In this document: in pieces, positions 1 to 6,346 of the stretch
Layout of the letters: each line of letters opens with the position of its first letter
How positions within the stretch are numbered: the first letter of the stretch is position 1
From: Lactobacillales bacterium
GTDB taxonomy: Bacteria; Bacillota; Bacilli; Lactobacillales; Vagococcaceae
Direction of reading: 5' to 3'
Assembly: GCA_015655485.1 (NCBI GenBank)
Contig: JAATEZ010000133.1
Coordinates: 1 to 11,116 of the forward strand
DNA length: 11,116 nucleotides
The notes under the pieces: generated by a model
Told to the model about the DNA's origin: nothing
Database searches by the model: none
Seen by the model: the letters and a program-made list of their open reading frames with translations, nothing else
Position numbers and translations under genes: made by a program

Positions 1-126
1 AGCCAACCTCAGTTTTTTAGAAGCTTGTTACTTTTTCCCAAAATGCAATTTATTATGGTAGATAAAACCAATTCCATAAACGGAAAGAACTTTGACAATT
101 TCGGTCAGTCGCTCATCTTTTACCAT
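1..126 (-). pseudogene. 5' end of an AarF/ABC1/UbiB-type kinase gene, interrupted by an in-frame stop
   Basis: An ATG at 126 follows an AGGAG box by 9 nt and starts 16 nt after the phasin-like gene stop. It reads 32 residues (MVKDERLTEIVKVLSVYGIG at the start), then meets TAA at 30-28. The same frame stays open past the stop to the window edge and encodes QASKKLRLA. An N-terminal RLxEIVKVLxxYG stretch followed by a KLRLA stretch is what I expect at the start of ABC1/AarF/UbiB-family atypical kinases, where LRLAxEELGPTFIKLGQ usually follows. These proteins are typically more than 500 aa, and their role in Firmicutes is poorly defined. The neighbouring phasin-like gene supports the assignment, because the two are often adjacent in lactic acid bacteria. 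The stop looks like a simple nonsense change in an otherwise intact frame. Only 42 codons are visible, so a sequencing error or downstream re-initiation cannot be excluded. Confidence 0.6.
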
Positions 127-142
127 TTAGTTCCACTCCTAA

Positions 143-445
143 TCAATGATTGTCCAATAATCGGTCTAATTTCTCATTGATCAAGTCCAGCTTCGCATCA
201 AGAGCACTTATATCTGCTTTTTTAACATCAATGATCGCGATCTGCTCTTTTAGTTCTTTCAGATCCGCTTCACTTGTCGGTTTCAGATTTGCTACCTTAC
301 GCGTCAGTTCACTTTGCAATTCTTTCCCTTCCTTGACCGTGACACGTCCCTTTGCGACCATTTCATCTACCACACCAGCTGCTTTTTCAATGGAAACAGC
401 CGTTACACCGACACCTGCTAAAAATATTTTTTTTAATTCATCCAT
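143..445 (-). CDS. Phasin-like small protein with a C-terminal coiled coil
   Basis: A 100-residue protein starting MDELKKIFLAGVGV. I chose the ATG at 445 because AAGGAGG lies 9 nt upstream; an in-frame ATG at 472 adds nine residues but has no ribosome binding site. Residues 5-25 form a small-residue-rich amphipathic stretch (AGVGVTAVSIEKAAG), followed by EMVAKGRVTVKEGKEL and a helical, charged tail (about 60-98) with heptad-spaced L/I/A residues ending in LDLINEKLDRLLD. This layout fits the phasin-like / PhaF-related family that precedes AarF-type kinases in Firmicutes. Polyhydroxyalkanoate is not expected in such organisms, so the name marks homology and not function. The gene is 16 nt upstream of the kinase start and presumably co-transcribed with it. 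There is no signal peptide. Family call is fairly sure; the role is unknown. Confidence 0.72.
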   Translation of the reverse strand: MDELKKIFLAGVGVTAVSIEKAAGVVDEMVAKGRVTVKEGKELQSELTRKVANLKPTSEADLKELKEQIAIIDVKKADISALDAKLDLINEKLDRLLDNH

Positions 446-552
446 TTTGATCTGCCTCCTTATTTTGATCATTCATTCTGAAATAAAAACTCAGTCGTTT
501 TTCTGATAGTCATCCCTTCATTTGCTTTTCATTCAGCCGATCGATTTCCCAT

Positions 553-582
553 TAGACAGTACCAACTAAAATTTTCTATAAT
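553..582 (+). promoter_or_regulatory. Sigma-A-like plus-strand promoter without an intact gene behind it
   Basis: TAGACA at 553-558 and a perfect TATAAT at 577-582 are separated by 18 bp. Nothing recognisable is encoded downstream on the plus strand, except a ribosome binding site with a six-codon frame at 743-763. The promoter may therefore belong to a decayed gene or drive a small RNA. Seen in sequence; activity is inferred. Confidence 0.45.
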
Positions 583-593
583 TCTCTATGTCT

Positions 594-622
594 AGTATAA
601 GCATTTTTACCTAAAAAAGAAA
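594..622 (-). promoter_or_regulatory. Possible promoter of the phasin-like/kinase unit
   Basis: Reading the minus strand, a TATACT -10-like hexamer lies at 599-594, with a weak TTTCTT at 622-617 at 17-bp spacing. It would give a leader of about 140 nt before the ATG at 445. The -35 match is poor, so this is only a candidate. Confidence 0.3.
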
Positions 623-700
623 TAAACTTCCCTCGCTGCTGATTGGAAAAGAAAAATTATTGCGATAAACGGCGGCACAATAATTTTTTCCATTTAAATA

Positions 701-726
701 GGACATCGGCAGGGTGACCGATGTCC
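701..726. repeat. Hairpin related to the terminator at 1026-1052
   Basis: GGACATCGG (701-709) pairs perfectly with CCGATGTCC (718-726) around an 8-nt loop. Together with its left flank it shares AAATAGGACATC with the hairpin at 1026-1052. Neither side has a clean T-run, so I do not call it a terminator. On the plus strand it ends 4 nt before an AGGAG box, so it could also sit in a leader. Confidence 0.6.
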
Positions 727-730
727 CAAA

Positions 731-763
731 AGGAGTTAAAAAATGAAAAAGTGTTTTGTTTAG
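731..763 (+). pseudogene. Ribosome binding site and six-codon remnant frame
   Basis: AGGAG at 731-735 is followed, after 7 nt, by an ATG at 743 that reads MKKCFV and then TAG at 761. Beyond the stop the same frame continues GCFIGMLL before further stops. A Lys-Lys start and a hydrophobic, Cys-containing run would suit a short signal or lipoprotein leader that has decayed. It could equally be a short leader peptide or chance. Weak evidence beyond the good ribosome binding site. Confidence 0.25.
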
Positions 764-885
764 GGTTGTTTTATTGGTATGCTTTTATAGTAACGGCCAA
801 CCATGAAAAAAATGTGAATATATCTGTAAATATCTAAGACGATTGTTTAAAGAAAAATAAATTTACCGATCTAAATCAAACTAAA

Positions 886-1002
886 AAATGCGCTGATATT
901 GTATCCTGTAAAGCTTTGGAATAGCAGTCTACCCTTGAACTTTAATCAAACCCGCTGTGGTCTTTTTAAAAAATGTCAAAGTAGTCTGACACAGGCGCAT
1001 TT
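886..1002. repeat. Possible miniature element or structured RNA bounded by an 8-bp inverted repeat
   Basis: AAATGCGC at 886-893 is matched by GCGCATTT at 995-1002, closing a 117-nt interval. Inside, the palindrome AAAGCTTT and an inverted TGTCA/TGACA pair (974-992 region) are visible. Read on the minus strand, the closing stem is followed by a run of six T. This could be a non-coding RNA with a terminator-like end or a miniature insertion sequence; enterococci carry palindromic repeats of this size class (EFAR). I cannot confirm sequence identity with that family. Confidence 0.3.
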
Positions 1003-1025
1003 ATAGATAGATCCACAGAAAAAAT

Positions 1026-1052
1026 AGGACATCTTATATCAATCGATGTCCT
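1026..1052 (-). terminator. Rho-independent terminator of the nanE-to-regulator operon
   Basis: AGGACATC (1026-1033) pairs with GATGTCCT (1045-1052), with one further T-A pair outside. On the minus strand the stem is followed by ATTTTTTCTG. It lies 38 nt beyond the stop of the RpiR-family gene, which fits the end of the operon. Confidence 0.75.
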
Positions 1053-1090
1053 AACTGAAAATTTAAAATCATTTTTTCTCTGTCGGCAAA

Positions 1091-1918
1091 TCATTCGATC
1101 CTGTCCACTAAGACTCGATTTGTTTTCACTCTGAGGGCATGGATTTTTTCTTTGTTTTCACTCCACAATTGATCACAAAGAACATCTACCATATAAAGCT
1201 GCGAGATCTTCGCGGAAAATGAACCGGCATCAGATATAAACTCTTTGGCCGAGCATACCAGCGAAACATCGGCCTCGTTTGCTAATTCACTGTTCAAATA
1301 ATTAGTGATCGCAATGACCTTGGCCTGACACTCTTTGGCGAGTCTGACGTTAGCGATCACACCCTTTGTTTTCCCCGAGGTGCTGATCGCCAGAACAACA
1401 TCATCCGGCTCAAGCAGCGTAGTCTGGATCGCCTGAATATGAGTATCACCGGCAAAACCAGCCTTGATGCCAAAACGAATCAGACGATTCTTTAAATCCT
1501 GAGCAACCGTCACCGAATTGCCTTCTCCTATGATACAAACAAAATTGGCTTGATCAATCATTTTTACTGCCTGCTCAATAAGTTCTTCGCTGATGAATTG
1601 ATTTGTTTCAACCAAACTTTCTTTGAGATGTTCGAGAATAATATTTTTTGATCCCTGGATATCTCTATCTGGTTTTTTTTCGCCGATTTTCCCCATTTGG
1701 CTCTTGACAAATTCCATCTTAAATTCTTGAAATCCAGTAAAACCCACGCTGCGGCAAAATCTGACTACTGTACTTTCCCCTACTTTTGCCAAACTGGATA
1801 ATTCACTTATTGAATGATATTCGATTTCATCAGGGTTGGCCAGAACATACTGAGCCACTTTTTGTTCTGATTTAGTTAATGAAGGAAAATAACTGCTGAT
1901 CACTGCCGATAAATTCAT
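1091..1918 (-). CDS. MurR/RpiR-family phosphosugar-responsive transcriptional regulator
   Basis: A 275-residue DNA-binding regulator. Residues 1-77 form the RpiR-type helix-turn-helix domain; the recognition part is SISELSSLAKVGESTVVRFC (36-55) followed by RSVGFTGFQEFK. Residues about 115-250 form a SIS sugar-phosphate-binding domain with IIGEGNS (129-135) and the phospho-ligand loop AISTSGKTKG (177-186). Length is normal for the family. The start at 1918 has AGGAGG 5 nt upstream, 30 nt after the esterase stop. Family members sense a phosphosugar and usually repress the local catabolic operon, so the effector here is probably a ManNAc-6-P- or GlcNAc-6-P-type intermediate (inference). It is the last gene of the operon and lies behind an internal terminator-like hairpin. 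Its operator was not identified. Confidence 0.9.
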   Translation of the reverse strand: MNLSAVISSYFPSLTKSEQKVAQYVLANPDEIEYHSISELSSLAKVGESTVVRFCRSVGFTGFQEFKMEFVKSQMGKIGEKKPDRDIQGSKNIILEHLKESLVETNQFISEELIEQAVKMIDQANFVCIIGEGNSVTVAQDLKNRLIRFGIKAGFAGDTHIQAIQTTLLEPDDVVLAISTSGKTKGVIANVRLAKECQAKVIAITNYLNSELANEADVSLVCSAKEFISDAGSFSAKISQLYMVDVLCDQLWSENKEKIHALRVKTNRVLVDRIE

Positions 1919-1948
1919 AGGATCCTCCTGTTTCTGATTTTCCTGTTT

Positions 1949-3421
1949 TCATGGCAAAAAAATTCTAAAAGGTGCCAAGGGCACATTTTTTTCATTCTTT
2001 AAAATGTTCATGGGAAAATCCGCAAATGAATAAGTCAATTCATTATAGCTTTCTTCGACCACCAATTCAACGGTATTCTGATCGATCAAATGAATGTCTT
2101 TTATCGTCCTGGATTTTTCACCTTGAAATATTTGAAATGATTTCAAAAGTTCCTCAGTATGAGAAAAAGTCAGATTATCGAATACCAGTCTAAGAGTGTT
2201 ATTTGTAAAAATAAAAGCAGATATTTTTGGAACACGTGCCGCTTCTCCTGCCAGGATAAATTCTGCCAGTCTCGTTCCAATGACACTTTTATCGACAGGA
2301 TGGATATTGTTTTTTTCACCACAATCTATGGTCGAAATCAACTGCACATGCTTCATCTTTTTTGCTGCACGCTGCTGCTGCTCCCGGATGCCGGCCCAGC
2401 TTCCCTGCAACGGTGGCGCATATCTTGGCAGCTGAACAATATAAAAAGGCAGATCTGCACACTGCCAGAGCTCACGCCAGTTTTCGATCAATTGCGTAAG
2501 CAGTCTTTCATAATATTCAAAAAATGGAGCATCTTCTTCTCCTTGATACCAAATGACCGCCTTGATCCGATAAGGAGCTAATGACCGCACAAATTTTTCG
2601 AATAAGCCGCCGGGCCGATAGATACTGTCTTTGAATAAAGGCGGCGGCCATGGCGTTCCGCCTAATTTTTCTTTGATTTTTTCCGGTTTCCAATCAGGAT
2701 TTGCCTCCTGAAGCCGGGCTTTATCATCCGCGTATTTTCCCAATGTCTTTTTATACTGACATAGTTCATTGTTTTGCTGCGCCGGGCTGACGCAGGCCGT
2801 TCGTACGCTATATGGCTCCCAATAAATTCTTTCCAAGCCCTGGTCTTTCTGCAAACGTTTTTTATCCAGCCAGCAACTGGCCGACGTCCCGCCTTTAGCC
2901 AACTCGATCAAACCGATGGGACGATCCCTTTTTTCCATTAATTTTTTTTGAAAGTAATAACCAATCCCGGACAGAGACGCTAAGTTCTTTCCAGAAAGTT
3001 TCTGCCATTTTCGCGTTCCGGCATTCGCTTCAAACATAGATGAGTTTTTATCGATCATCTGAAAAAAATATACCGCTTGATCATTTTCAGTAAAATTTTG
3101 CGATTCGCGTTCGAAATTCAACTCATCTTTCATGCTGAATTCCATATTGGATTGCCCAGCCAATAAATAAACATCGCCAAAGTGGATCCTGCCCTTAAAA
3201 ATAACTTTCCGGTCCGCTTTGATGATCATTAAAACAGCTTTTTCTTGACTAAACGGTCCGATTTCCACTCGCCAGCCTGTTTCAGTCACTTTTGCTTGGT
3301 AAATTGTATTTTTAATAAAAAGTTCAATCGACTCACCAGGTTGGCAGGATCCGAAAATTACGTTTTTTTCATCGCTTTGAAGAACCATGTCCTCAGTAAA
3401 CAGACTGGCTAATTCTGCCAT
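1949..3421 (-). CDS. Cytoplasmic SGNH sialate-O-acetylesterase-like enzyme
   Basis: A 490-residue SGNH/SASA-family carbohydrate esterase. I placed the start at 3421 (MAELASLFTEDMVLQSD) because AAGGA lies 9 nt upstream and the LFxxxMVLQ opening is typical of the family. The longer frame back to 3505 runs through a hairpin and has no ribosome binding site. An N-terminal beta-rich segment (1-80) precedes the block LLAGQSNMEFSM with the predicted nucleophile Ser91. WYQGEED at 291-297 is a second family block, and Asp366/His374 in DCGEKNNIHP complete the triad. A C-terminal beta domain follows from about 395. There is no signal peptide, so it should act inside the cell on an imported, acetylated sugar or sugar phosphate. 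The gap to the permease gene is 89 nt and contains a hairpin. The exact substrate is not readable; sialate itself is doubtful because no sialate lyase gene is nearby. Confidence 0.88.
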   Translation of the reverse strand: MAELASLFTEDMVLQSDEKNVIFGSCQPGESIELFIKNTIYQAKVTETGWRVEIGPFSQEKAVLMIIKADRKVIFKGRIHFGDVYLLAGQSNMEFSMKDELNFERESQNFTENDQAVYFFQMIDKNSSMFEANAGTRKWQKLSGKNLASLSGIGYYFQKKLMEKRDRPIGLIELAKGGTSASCWLDKKRLQKDQGLERIYWEPYSVRTACVSPAQQNNELCQYKKTLGKYADDKARLQEANPDWKPEKIKEKLGGTPWPPPLFKDSIYRPGGLFEKFVRSLAPYRIKAVIWYQGEEDAPFFEYYERLLTQLIENWRELWQCADLPFYIVQLPRYAPPLQGSWAGIREQQQRAAKKMKHVQLISTIDCGEKNNIHPVDKSVIGTRLAEFILAGEAARVPKISAFIFTNNTLRLVFDNLTFSHTEELLKSFQIFQGEKSRTIKDIHLIDQNTVELVVEESYNELTYSFADFPMNILKNEKNVPLAPFRIFLP

Positions 3422-3453
3422 TTTCTGACTTCCTTTCACTGTTTCAAATTCAA

Positions 3454-3488
3454 AAAAAGTCAGCATCCTTTTTTCTTGCTGACTTTTT
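3454..3488 (-). terminator. Terminator-like hairpin inside the operon
   Basis: AAAAAGTCAGCA (3454-3465) pairs perfectly with TGCTGACTTTTT (3477-3488) around an 11-nt loop. The minus strand reads a GTCAGCA/TGCTGAC stem followed by TTTTTTT. It lies 23 nt after the EIIC stop and 32 nt before the esterase start, so it would reduce read-through into the esterase and regulator genes. The plus strand also ends in five T, so the element could act in both directions. Confidence 0.7.
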
Positions 3489-3510
3489 CTATGAACTATA
3501 AACAAACTAA

Positions 3511-4806
3511 TTATTCCTCAATAAATTTTTCCTTGTTCGTCAGTAAGACAAAAGGCAAATAGATGAAAACACCGATCACGATCAGCAATACTTGCAGAAC
3601 GGAAGCCCGCCAATCTCCATTGGTAGCCAGAAAACCGGAAATGATCGGCGGTGTGACCCATGGAATCAGGACAGAGGTCTTCGCCACTAATCCAACTGCT
3701 GTGGCAAAATAAGCGATCGTGGTCGTTACGATCGGAGTTACAACTAACGGAATACATAGTAAAGGATTGAAGACCACTGGCAGACCAAACATCATCGGTT
3801 CACTTACATTAAAAAGCGAAGGAATCAAACCGACTTTAGTGATCGCGCGATAATCAGCTCTTTTTGATGCGATCAATATGGCGATCACCAGGCAGATCAT
3901 CATGCCGCCGCCGCCCATCCAGGCAAAACTGTCTAAAAATGGTTTCGTCACAATATTTGGCATCGCATCGCCCGCTTTTAACGCATCCATATTCTGTTGA
4001 ATCGCAGTTAAGAGGATCGGTTCGCCAATAGAACCTAAGATAAATGGTCCATGCAGCCCAAATGACCATAAAAGATTATTTAAAAAGACATACAGCAGGA
4101 TCCCGCCTAAGCTCTGGAAAGAACCTATCAATGGAGCTTGGAAGAACTTAACGATCAAAGTCGGTACATCCGTATTCAGCAGTAAAACTACGAGTACCTC
4201 AACCAATCCTAAGATGGCCGTTGTTAAAAAAGCCGGAATCAAAATATTGAATGCTTTGGCAATAGAAGGCGGAACACTTTCAGGCATTTTGATTTTTAAT
4301 TTTTCCATCTTATTGAATTTACAAATCAAGGTGACACCAACAAGCGAACCGACGATCGCCAAAAACATCCCAGACGCGCTCGTCAGGCTTTGAGTCAAAA
4401 CACCTGCTGCAGTGACAGAATCGCCCTTCACATCTGTCAATGCGACCGATGCCGGTAATAATACCGCAAAAGAAACAACACCGATCACTGAACCGGTCAA
4501 ACCTGCTTCTCCATAACTTTTTGCCAGTTTGTCTCCTACTGTAAATGCAATTAAAATTGCCAAAATCCCTAGAGTGGCGTTATAGACCTGTCCGCCTAAA
4601 ACATTCCATTTATCAATTCCGGGAACTGACTTTAACAAACCATTGGTGGAACTTAAAATCAAATTATTGACCAAGACCCAAAAAGAAGCAATGATCGTAT
4701 AAGGTATCAAGGTGATAAAACCGTCCCTGATCGCTGCGATATGCCGCTGATTAGCGAATTTATTGGCAAAACTAAGTAATCCCTGAACCAATTTGTTTTC
4801 TTCCAT
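3511..4806 (-). CDS. PTS EIIC permease, cellobiose/lactose/chitobiose (ChbC/CelB) family
   Basis: A 431-residue multi-spanning membrane permease that imports and phosphorylates a sugar together with EIIA and EIIB. The start at 4806 (MEENKLVQGLLSFANKFANQ) has AAGGGAG 10 nt upstream; an in-frame ATG at 4833 would add nine residues without a matching site. About ten hydrophobic segments are visible. Two residues match those known for the family from Bacillus cereus ChbC: His252 in FGLHGPF and Glu336 in NVSEPMMFGLPVVFNP. PWVTPPIISGF (382-392) is a further family block. The gene begins 16 nt after the DUF4127 stop. No EIIA or EIIB gene lies in the window, so it must borrow them. Neighbouring NanE points to an N-acetylhexosamine or its glycoside as substrate, rather than cellobiose (inference). 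Confidence 0.93.
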   Translation of the reverse strand: MEENKLVQGLLSFANKFANQRHIAAIRDGFITLIPYTIIASFWVLVNNLILSSTNGLLKSVPGIDKWNVLGGQVYNATLGILAILIAFTVGDKLAKSYGEAGLTGSVIGVVSFAVLLPASVALTDVKGDSVTAAGVLTQSLTSASGMFLAIVGSLVGVTLICKFNKMEKLKIKMPESVPPSIAKAFNILIPAFLTTAILGLVEVLVVLLLNTDVPTLIVKFFQAPLIGSFQSLGGILLYVFLNNLLWSFGLHGPFILGSIGEPILLTAIQQNMDALKAGDAMPNIVTKPFLDSFAWMGGGGMMICLVIAILIASKRADYRAITKVGLIPSLFNVSEPMMFGLPVVFNPLLCIPLVVTPIVTTTIAYFATAVGLVAKTSVLIPWVTPPIISGFLATNGDWRASVLQVLLIVIGVFIYLPFVLLTNKEKFIEE

Positions 4807-4822
4807 TTTTTTATTTCTCCCT

Positions 4823-6346
4823 TCAATTTTCAACTAAAGTGCATTCGATCTCAAACATTCGATTCCATGGAAAATCAATCTCTACCTGATAATTTTTCAA
4901 AGTCTGAAAACTCTTTTGGAGATATTTTTTTGAACAGCCGGCTAAATCATTTTTGACCAGCTCAATAATTTCCATTTTTTTATTCTTTAAATCAAAATAG
5001 GTCAAATTCTTTTCTGGTAAAACTTCTTGAGTGATTCTTTGACGAATGATCGTTTGATAAAAAATATCTTCATAAATGCTTTGTAAAATACTCATTTGAA
5101 CTTCACTTGCTTCTTGCTGAACGCTTTTGAACACCCCCATACTCAGACTGCTCCCCAAAGAATTACAATTCGTATTCCATCCCTGATAAGCACTAAGCTT
5201 TTCCAAACATTTATTTTCATCTAATAGTGCCAGTAACTCCAAGTCACCTCCATTCGCATAAGCACTATCACAAACTGCCACCTTTTTGCCGCGTGTTAGA
5301 AAGGACTCGATCTTATTGGTAAAATCCAATAAATTACGATAACTGGAATAACTTACATCACTTCCTGTCAATTGGCTCCACGATTCCTGCATGATTTTCC
5401 CTGGAGTATTATACGCCAAAACAAAATCACAAGAGTCGCTTTGATCGACTAGTTGACAGCCGCTGGCCAGGATATGCGACTTTAAGCTTTCACCGATCAC
5501 ACGATCCTCATACAAAGGAACGATCAATGGTCCCCTAGTAGCTGAAAAAAAAGGATATACTCTTAACGGCCGTTCTCTGGATTCATTGTATGCTCGTGCT
5601 AAAAGTGTAAAACCCACTTCGTCCGCTCCGGGATAAACTAAAATTTTAGAGGATAAACGCAAGTCTTTGATTTTTTTGTACACTTTTTTCTGGTCCAGCG
5701 CTGTATATCCATACTCGGCTGAATCATCCTGCGGAATGACCAGAAAATCTACAACATCTTGCTCTACCAGGTAAATATTCAACAGATTCGCTTGAACATT
5801 GAACGCTCTGCGCTCTTCATAATCAAGTAAAATCGCTTCAGGGATTTTCTCTTCTAATCGTTGCATTTTCACCGATTCTTTTTCGGTCAATGATTCTCGC
5901 TGCTGTTTATCCCGTAAAAAACCATAGTTGAAAATCGCCGCGCCATATTCCCCATAGTATTCCGGTTCTTCGTCATTGCTGTCATATCTGGGCGTCCTCA
6001 TGATCAAGTTGGATAAAAAGATTTTCAGATCCGGATGATCGCTTTTTAATTTAGTCAATCTCGATTTGTATAGATCCAAGTCTGTTTGACCAAGATGATG
6101 GACCCTGGAAGGCAAAAGTCCGCCGTATAAAAGCATCTCTGTAGAAAGTACTGCTGTGGAAACTCCTTCGATATTTTTTTCGATATATTCCCAAATATCA
6201 GCTACATCAGCTGGAAGCTTCTTTTTTCCCAGCAATTCTTTAGGCGGACTGATCAGCGTGACTTCCGGAGTTCCAGCCACATTTTGAACAGGGTAAAGCC
6301 GGTTGCAGGGCCGTTCGTCTAAAGGAATATACAAGATTTTCATCAT
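4823..6346 (-). CDS. DUF4127 family protein, probable sugar-operon enzyme of unknown activity
   Basis: A 507-residue soluble protein that I recognise as DUF4127; I know of no established reaction for it. It opens MMKILYIPLDERPCNRLYP, the usual DUF4127 beginning. Highly conserved-looking blocks follow: STEMLLYGGLLPSR (68-81), RYDSNDEE (120-127), PQDDSAEYGY (205-214), YPGADEVG (238-245), DSAYANGGDLE (360-370) and YQGWNTNCNSLGSS (387-400). The many Asp/Glu/Asn residues in these blocks suggest a hydrolase-like or metal-assisted active site (inference). There is no signal peptide or membrane segment, so it works in the cytoplasm. The start codon at 6346 overlaps the HAD gene stop as ATGATG/TGA, with AAGGAG 11 nt upstream. 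The stop sits just before the EIIC ribosome binding site. Position between a phosphosugar phosphatase and the permease suggests it acts on the imported phosphorylated sugar. Confidence 0.88.
   Translation of the reverse strand: MMKILYIPLDERPCNRLYPVQNVAGTPEVTLISPPKELLGKKKLPADVADIWEYIEKNIEGVSTAVLSTEMLLYGGLLPSRVHHLGQTDLDLYKSRLTKLKSDHPDLKIFLSNLIMRTPRYDSNDEEPEYYGEYGAAIFNYGFLRDKQQRESLTEKESVKMQRLEEKIPEAILLDYEERRAFNVQANLLNIYLVEQDVVDFLVIPQDDSAEYGYTALDQKKVYKKIKDLRLSSKILVYPGADEVGFTLLARAYNESRERPLRVYPFFSATRGPLIVPLYEDRVIGESLKSHILASGCQLVDQSDSCDFVLAYNTPGKIMQESWSQLTGSDVSYSSYRNLLDFTNKIESFLTRGKKVAVCDSAYANGGDLELLALLDENKCLEKLSAYQGWNTNCNSLGSSLSMGVFKSVQQEASEVQMSILQSIYEDIFYQTIIRQRITQEVLPEKNLTYFDLKNKKMEIIELVKNDLAGCSKKYLQKSFQTLKNYQVEIDFPWNRMFEIECTLVEN

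Larger units (their letters stand above)
446..1090. other. 645-bp intergenic region with no intact gene
   Basis: No reading frame here has coding character. The region holds a plus-strand promoter (553-582), a 9-bp-stem hairpin (701-726), a ribosome binding site plus a six-codon frame (731-763), a widely spaced inverted repeat (886-893 with 995-1002), and the terminator of the operon to the right (1026-1052). AAATAGGACATC occurs at both hairpins (697-708 region and 1022-1033) in the same orientation. The mixture of hairpins and decayed signals suggests a gene-loss or small-repeat insertion site. Confidence 0.6.

Noticed and set aside
150..506. Plus-strand open frame of 118 codons
   Set aside because: It is antisense to the well-supported phasin-like gene, rich in Ser/Phe as expected of a shadow frame, and has no ribosome binding site.
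701..726. Canonical terminator call for this hairpin
   Set aside because: The stem is good but neither strand shows a continuous T-run directly after it.
473..1090. CRISPR array, tRNA or known riboswitch
   Set aside because: No regularly spaced repeats, no tRNA cloverleaf motifs and no recognisable riboswitch core were seen.
2159..2581. Plus-strand frames opposite the esterase gene
   Set aside because: They lie antisense to conserved catalytic-domain sequence and resemble no known protein.
3422..3505. N-terminal extension of the esterase gene to an ATG at 3505
   Set aside because: It would translate through the terminator-like hairpin, has no ribosome binding site, and the family-typical start (LFxxxMVLQ) with AAGGA upstream lies at 3421.
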